From positions 1-9,830 of the forward strand of contig JAQGMD010000145.1 of the NCBI GenBank assembly GCA_028292565.1: a stretch of 9,830 nucleotides of DNA. Reading direction: 5' to 3'. Each line of letters starts with the position of its first letter. Positions within the stretch are counted from its first letter, which is position 1. The position numbers and the translations under genes are program-made. The notes below the pieces were generated by a model. That model saw only the letters and a program-made list of their open reading frames with translations, made no database searches and was not told the origin of the DNA. This document shows, in pieces, positions 7,150 to 9,830 of the stretch. This DNA is from Burkholderia sp. (lineage in GTDB: Bacteria; Pseudomonadota; Gammaproteobacteria; Burkholderiales; Burkholderiaceae).

Positions 7150-7550
7150 TGCATTTTCTCCTCAATGACCATTTTGTCCCGCCTCAGCGAGTCCATAGTT
7201 TTCTGCGGCATCAGATTGTCCGCCGTGAGTTTTGCGCTTCCTCCTTTAAGCATTCCATAACCGACCGCCGCTACAACGAGACCAACGAGCAGCGGTGCCA
7301 GCCATGGAGCCACCTCTTCAGGAAGCACCATTGCGACGCCATTCACTATCGCCTGCAAGATGATGAACAGGCCCGCCAGCAGGACGGCGGCGCCAACTGC
7401 GACCGATGTCAGGGCGACTTGCGCACCCGTTATCTTGGTCGCCATCTCGGCGCGTGCAAGGGCGATTTCCTGGCGGACCAGGTCGACCGTGTCGCGGGTC
7501 AGGTCGGACAGCAGCGACCCCAGCGACTTGTCAGTCTTATCGATCATCAT
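7146..7550 (-). CDS. YqjE-like / holin-superfamily III membrane protein
   Basis: A 134-residue membrane protein of the YqjE family (putative holin-X superfamily). It starts with an amphipathic helix typical of the family (SLGSLLSDLTRDTVDLVRQEIALARAEMATKI, residues 9-40), then has two membrane segments at about 46-70 and 82-101 with a short PEEVAPW turn between, and a charged cytoplasmic tail (KTMDSLRRDKMVIEEK). Despite the family name nothing here suggests phage lysis; there is no endolysin or phage gene. The start is ATGATG at 7550 or 7547, overlapping the stop of the upstream gene, with ggaggg at 7559-7564 favouring the first ATG (8-base gap). Its own stop overlaps the DUF3618 start. In E. 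coli yqjE lies beside yqjD (DUF883), matching the gene order here. Confidence 0.87.
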   Translation of the reverse strand: MMIDKTDKSLGSLLSDLTRDTVDLVRQEIALARAEMATKITGAQVALTSVAVGAAVLLAGLFIILQAIVNGVAMVLPEEVAPWLAPLLVGLVVAAVGYGMLKGGSAKLTADNLMPQKTMDSLRRDKMVIEEKMQ

Positions 7551-8311
7551 AGGGTGGTCCCTCCGGAGTTCGATCCGCTCAACGGTGACGGCGTGGTGCC
7601 GACGCTAGTGGCTCCAGGCACGGTACCCGAGGTACTGCCCGTGGTGCTGTCTCTCATGCCTGTTGCGGAAGTGGAAGCGGTACCCATACCTGTGGAACCG
7701 CTGTCATTACGCATGGTCGGATAGCGCTCACCCTCCATCGATGAACCTCTCTGGCTCTCTGACATCCCCATGTAACCGGCGCGACGCTCGGAAGAACTCT
7801 TCAAGAACCGGGCTAGCAGAAATCCGGCTACGACCGTCCCGGCGAAGACAGCAACTGGCGAACGGCGCGCGAGGGTCTGCGCGTCGTGTATCAGCGTATC
7901 GAGGTCCTTCTCGCGAAGCCGACTGCCAAATGATTCAATCTGGTCGGCGGCCAGGCCGACATATCTCGCCACCTGCGCCTGACCGTCTCCCTGCAGATGG
8001 TCAGCGGTACTCCGGAACGCGTGAGCGACCGAGTTGACCTGTTCCGCAGCATTGTCCTTCTGCTGTTCGAACACAGTGCGGCCCTTCTCCTTCGCGCGGA
8101 GCGCCATGTCGCCTGCATACTGCTTGGCCTCGCTGGCAAGGCGCACACCGCTTTGCTTTACACTCTCCGTTGCCGAAGCGGTGCCTGACATGCCGTTGCC
8201 ACCGGTCCCATCGCCCATACCGCTGTTGCTTGCAGCCGCACTGCCGGTTGAACCGATACCGCTTCCGCCGTATGAGGTTCCGCTTTTCCAATCGTCTTTT
8301 TGGTCTGCCAT
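7547..8311 (-). CDS. DUF883-like membrane-anchored protein, low-complexity ends
   Basis: A 254-residue protein, first of the three-gene operon. Residues 1-48 and 175-254 are rich in Gly, Ser, Thr and Met and are probably disordered. The middle (about 49-150) is an amphipathic helical region (ASEAKQYAGDMALRAKEKGRTVFEQQKDNAAEQVNSVAHAFR) that ends in ARRSPVAVFAGTVVAGFLLARFLKSS (148-173), a single membrane anchor of the kind found in YqjD/ElaB/DUF883 proteins and their relatives. In those E. coli proteins the anchor sits in the inner membrane and the soluble part contacts ribosomes in stationary phase; whether this one does is unknown. The anchor here is central rather than C-terminal and carries an extra 80-residue low-complexity tail. 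The start has an aaggag site (8320-8325) with an 8-base gap. I could not assign a specific family with certainty. Confidence 0.8.
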   Translation of the reverse strand: MADQKDDWKSGTSYGGSGIGSTGSAAASNSGMGDGTGGNGMSGTASATESVKQSGVRLASEAKQYAGDMALRAKEKGRTVFEQQKDNAAEQVNSVAHAFRSTADHLQGDGQAQVARYVGLAADQIESFGSRLREKDLDTLIHDAQTLARRSPVAVFAGTVVAGFLLARFLKSSSERRAGYMGMSESQRGSSMEGERYPTMRNDSGSTGMGTASTSATGMRDSTTGSTSGTVPGATSVGTTPSPLSGSNSGGTTL

Positions 8312-8351
8312 TGCTATTACTCCTTGTTAATGAATCACATCGGTGGTTTAT

Positions 8352-8434
8352 TGACTGCAAGTCCCGACCGTCTGCATTTCTTGTAGACTGACTGCAAACG
8401 CTTGCATCTTCTAAAGATGTTAGAAATGCAAGTC
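8352..8434 (-). promoter_or_regulatory. TGCAA repeats and hairpin upstream of the membrane operon
   Basis: The 9-mer tgactgcaa occurs exactly at 8352-8360 and 8389-8397, and tgcaagtc at 8356-8363 and 8427-8434. Positions 8401-8413 (cttgcatcttcta) and 8421-8432 (tagaaatgcaag) are inverted arms forming 12 pairs with one bulge and a 7-base loop. So the TGCAA/TTGCA core is used at least four times within 83 bases, starting about 40 bases before the start codon at 8311. Such spacing suggests an operator cluster or a structured leader. No clear -35/-10 pair was found on the minus strand, so an alternative sigma factor or activator is possible. Confidence 0.4.
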
Positions 8435-8599
8435 TTGGTTTAGTTCATTACCATTCGAGAATCTTGATTGATGTTTGCCAATGCGAGAGGTACCCGGCGG
8501 ACTTTTTTGATGACGAACGGAATTCTTCTTGCGCCCACGGCCTCCAACGAGATCACGACACACCTCAGGGCAGCAACCAAGACTTGCTCACTTCCCTGA

Positions 8600-8628
8600 T
8601 TGACATACGCAACAGAAGACCTCATTCT
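8600..8628 (+). promoter_or_regulatory. Candidate promoter for bacteriohemerythrin
   Basis: A perfect TTGACA at 8600-8605 is followed after 17 bases by CATTCT (8623-8628), which matches three of six -10 bases. The predicted start of transcription near 8635 would give a leader of about 34 bases containing the aggag ribosome site at 8655-8659. The -10 element is weak, so expression may be low or need an activator. Confidence 0.4.
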
Positions 8629-8668
8629 CTAAGCCGACGAAAATTTGCTAAATCAGGAGACAGCGTTT

Positions 8669-9148
8669 ATGCAGGACCAATCCACTTTCGAATGGAACGA
8701 CGGTTTCAAACTGGGCTACACGCCGATGGACGAAACCCATCAGGAGTTCGATGAGATCGTCCATGCCATGATGGGGTGCCCCCCCGAGGATCTGCTCAAG
8801 CACCTCGATGCGTTTGCGGTGCATGGCGACTCACATTTCGCGCAGGAACTGGCATGGATGAGGGAGACAAATTTCCCGAGTACCGATTGTCATGCCGGGG
8901 AGCATGACGCGGTGATGAAGTCGGTGCGCGAAGTGCGCGAGCTGCTGGCAAACGGTGGCGATCCTGCGATCGCGAGGGGACTTGCGGAGGAACTCGAACG
9001 ATGGTTCCCAGGCCACACGGATTATCTGGACTCCGCATTGGCGCAATGGATGGTAAAGAAGAAGGCCGGCGGGGTACCTGTGGTGATACGGCGGAATCAA
9101 ACGTTTAAGCCGGTACCGGGTTATCAGGGGACAGAGGTCGGGGATTAA
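8669..9148 (+). CDS. Bacteriohemerythrin
   Basis: A 159-residue hemerythrin-domain protein that should bind O2 at a non-haem di-iron site in a four-helix bundle. All seven expected ligands are in place with correct spacing: His24 (DETHQEF), His56 and Glu60 (SHFAQEL), His75 and His79 (CHAGEH), His116 and Asp121 (GHTDYLD). The N-terminal FEWNDGFKLGYTPMDETHQ is also typical. The ATG at 8669 is preceded by aggag at 8655-8659; an in-frame TTG at 8645 lies upstream of that site and is rejected. There is no signal peptide, so it is cytoplasmic, and no fused sensor or chemotaxis domain. Likely roles are O2 storage, delivery or sensing. After the bundle (from about residue 133) comes a 27-residue tail, GGVPVVIRRNQTFKPVPGYQG and onward, outside the usual domain, whose DNA partly resembles the repeat at 126-180. 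The gene is divergent from the membrane operon and convergent with the next gene. Confidence 0.93.
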   Translation: MQDQSTFEWNDGFKLGYTPMDETHQEFDEIVHAMMGCPPEDLLKHLDAFAVHGDSHFAQELAWMRETNFPSTDCHAGEHDAVMKSVREVRELLANGGDPAIARGLAEELERWFPGHTDYLDSALAQWMVKKKAGGVPVVIRRNQTFKPVPGYQGTEVGD

Positions 9149-9175
9149 AGTGGTTTAGCAGGCCTGAAGCTCGTA

Positions 9176-9198
9176 GGGCGGGCATCTCCTGCCCACCC
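9176..9198. repeat. GC-rich hairpin between convergent genes
   Basis: The arms gggcgggca (9176-9184) and tgcccaccc (9190-9198) pair at eight of nine positions around a 5-base loop. It lies between the hemerythrin stop (9148) and the stop of the convergent binding-protein gene (9213). The form tagggcgggca...tgcccaccc resembles REP-type palindromes common in proteobacterial intergenic DNA. With no U run it is not a classical terminator, but a stem this stable could still block or protect transcripts from both sides. Confidence 0.5.
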
Positions 9199-9212
9199 CA
9201 CGCCGCCGATAT

Positions 9213-9830
9213 TTAATTCGCCTTGACGTTGATGACTTCCTGATACGTCTTCACCCATTTTTCATGGTTGTCCAATACGCGCGCCGGCTCAATCAATTTG
9301 AGCGGGTTGCTCGTATAGTGCGACGGGAACTTCTTGCTGGTCGCCACGAAGTCCTTTTCGGCGAGGATGCGCTGGCCTTCGGTGAGCATGAAATCATAGA
9401 AGAGCGCAGCGGTAGCCGGATTGGGCGCGTTCTTGAGTATGGCGACGGTGCTGAACTGGCCGACGATGGGCTGCAGGTCAAGGCGCTCGATGGGTGCGCC
9501 TTTCTCCTTTGCCTGTGCCGGGTTCCAACTATATACAGTGAGTGCGAGCGGCACGTCTCCTGTCACGACCAGCGATGTCAGCGTGGAATGTCCCTTGCGC
9601 ACCGACAGGCCATTGGTGGCAGCAATGTTCTTGAACAGATTGATTCCTTTTTGCTCGCCCATGGATTCGGTCAGCGCATTGAACCAGTGATGATCTTCCG
9701 CTTCGATACCCAGGCGTCCCTTCCATTTCGGGTTAAGCAGGTCTTCATACGATTTGGGTAGCTCTTCCTTGCTGACCTTGGTCGTGTTATAGGCTGCGGT
9801 GAACACATCAACGGTAATACCTACCCATTC
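9213..9830 (-). CDS. ABC transporter substrate-binding protein (partial, N-terminus beyond window)
   Basis: The visible 205 residues are the C-terminal part of a periplasmic extracellular solute-binding protein of the type used for ferric iron, polyamines or similar ligands. The frame is open to the window edge (first visible residues EWVGITVDVFTAAYNT), so the start, signal peptide and first lobe are outside. Typical features are KSYEDLLNPKWKGRLGIE (the usual P-x-W-K-G-x-L-G/A strand), the SLVVTGDVPLALTVYSW region with the G-x-x-x-L pattern contacting ligand, KNAPNPATAALFYDFMLTEGQRILAE near the C-terminus, and a terminal helix EKWVKTYQEVINVKAN. The Tyr pair that marks iron-binding FbpA members cannot be confirmed here, so the ligand is left open. 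Permease and ATPase genes, if present, would lie outside the window. The gene ends convergently with the hemerythrin gene. Confidence 0.88.
   Translation of the reverse strand, partial: EWVGITVDVFTAAYNTTKVSKEELPKSYEDLLNPKWKGRLGIEAEDHHWFNALTESMGEQKGINLFKNIAATNGLSVRKGHSTLTSLVVTGDVPLALTVYSWNPAQAKEKGAPIERLDLQPIVGQFSTVAILKNAPNPATAALFYDFMLTEGQRILAEKDFVATSKKFPSHYTSNPLKLIEPARVLDNHEKWVKTYQEVINVKAN

Larger units (their letters stand above)
8312..8668. other. Divergent control region between membrane operon and hemerythrin
   Basis: This 357-base gap separates two divergent genes. The left half (8340-8440) holds repeated TGCAA motifs and a hairpin; the right end has a candidate promoter for the hemerythrin gene. 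The middle (about 8440-8595) shows open frames on both strands but no ribosome sites, family motifs or conserved character, and I see no RNA gene there. Confidence 0.55.

Noticed and set aside
7146..7550. Phage holin suggesting a prophage
   Set aside because: The holin-superfamily name is a family label; the YqjE-like sequence and DUF883/DUF3618 neighbours indicate a housekeeping membrane operon, with no phage genes around.
8464..8754. Plus-strand open frame of 96 codons overlapping the hemerythrin start
   Set aside because: It overlaps the well-supported hemerythrin gene in another frame, lacks a ribosome site, and covers the probable promoter region.

Overview
The window looks like chromosomal DNA of a betaproteobacterium, most likely order Burkholderiales and perhaps close to Oxalobacteraceae. 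The grounds are a tripartite-tricarboxylate (Bug) binding protein beside an MmgE/PrpD gene and a divergent LysR regulator, a DUF883-like/YqjE-like/DUF3618 membrane operon, moderately high G+C, and intergenic palindromes of a type I associate with that group. The taxon is an inference; there is no rRNA or other marker gene.

Layout. Positions 1-235 hold no gene but a dense set of inverted repeats (37-52, 126-180, 196-221, 220-235). On the minus strand, 2846-235 carries an MmgE/PrpD-family dehydratase/decarboxylase gene followed by a Bug-type periplasmic binding protein. A LysR regulator (2984-3889) is transcribed divergently, so 2847-2983 is probably the shared control region. Together these form a small uptake-plus-catabolism cassette for an unidentified carboxylate. 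Directly after the LysR stop codon lies a short remnant of an aldo/keto reductase C-terminus (3889-4083).

After a 377-base gap with one clear inverted repeat comes a 536-residue protein related to the large subunit of N,N-dimethylformamidase. It has an N-terminus that reads as both a twin-arginine signal and a lipoprotein signal, so it is predicted to be an exported, membrane-anchored enzyme. It stands alone, with no small-subunit gene beside it. A strong hairpin with a run of A on its left side (6135-6164) separates it from the next, convergent operon.

The minus-strand operon 8311-6211 encodes three small membrane or amphipathic proteins (DUF883-like, YqjE/holin-superfamily, DUF3618), joined by two 4-base stop/start overlaps and each with a good ribosome-binding site. 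It probably acts in envelope or stress physiology. Its upstream region has repeated TGCAA motifs and a hairpin. Divergent from it is a bacteriohemerythrin (8669-9148) with all seven expected di-iron ligands. The right end is the C-terminal two thirds or so of an ABC-transporter substrate-binding protein on the minus strand, cut by the window edge and separated from the hemerythrin by a GC-rich hairpin.

Most of the window is ordinary accessory metabolism and envelope genes. The parts most worth a second look are the orphan Tat-lipoprotein dimethylformamidase-like enzyme, the three-gene membrane operon with its repeat-bearing control region, and the palindromic intergenic sequences, one of which may have been absorbed into the end of the hemerythrin reading frame.
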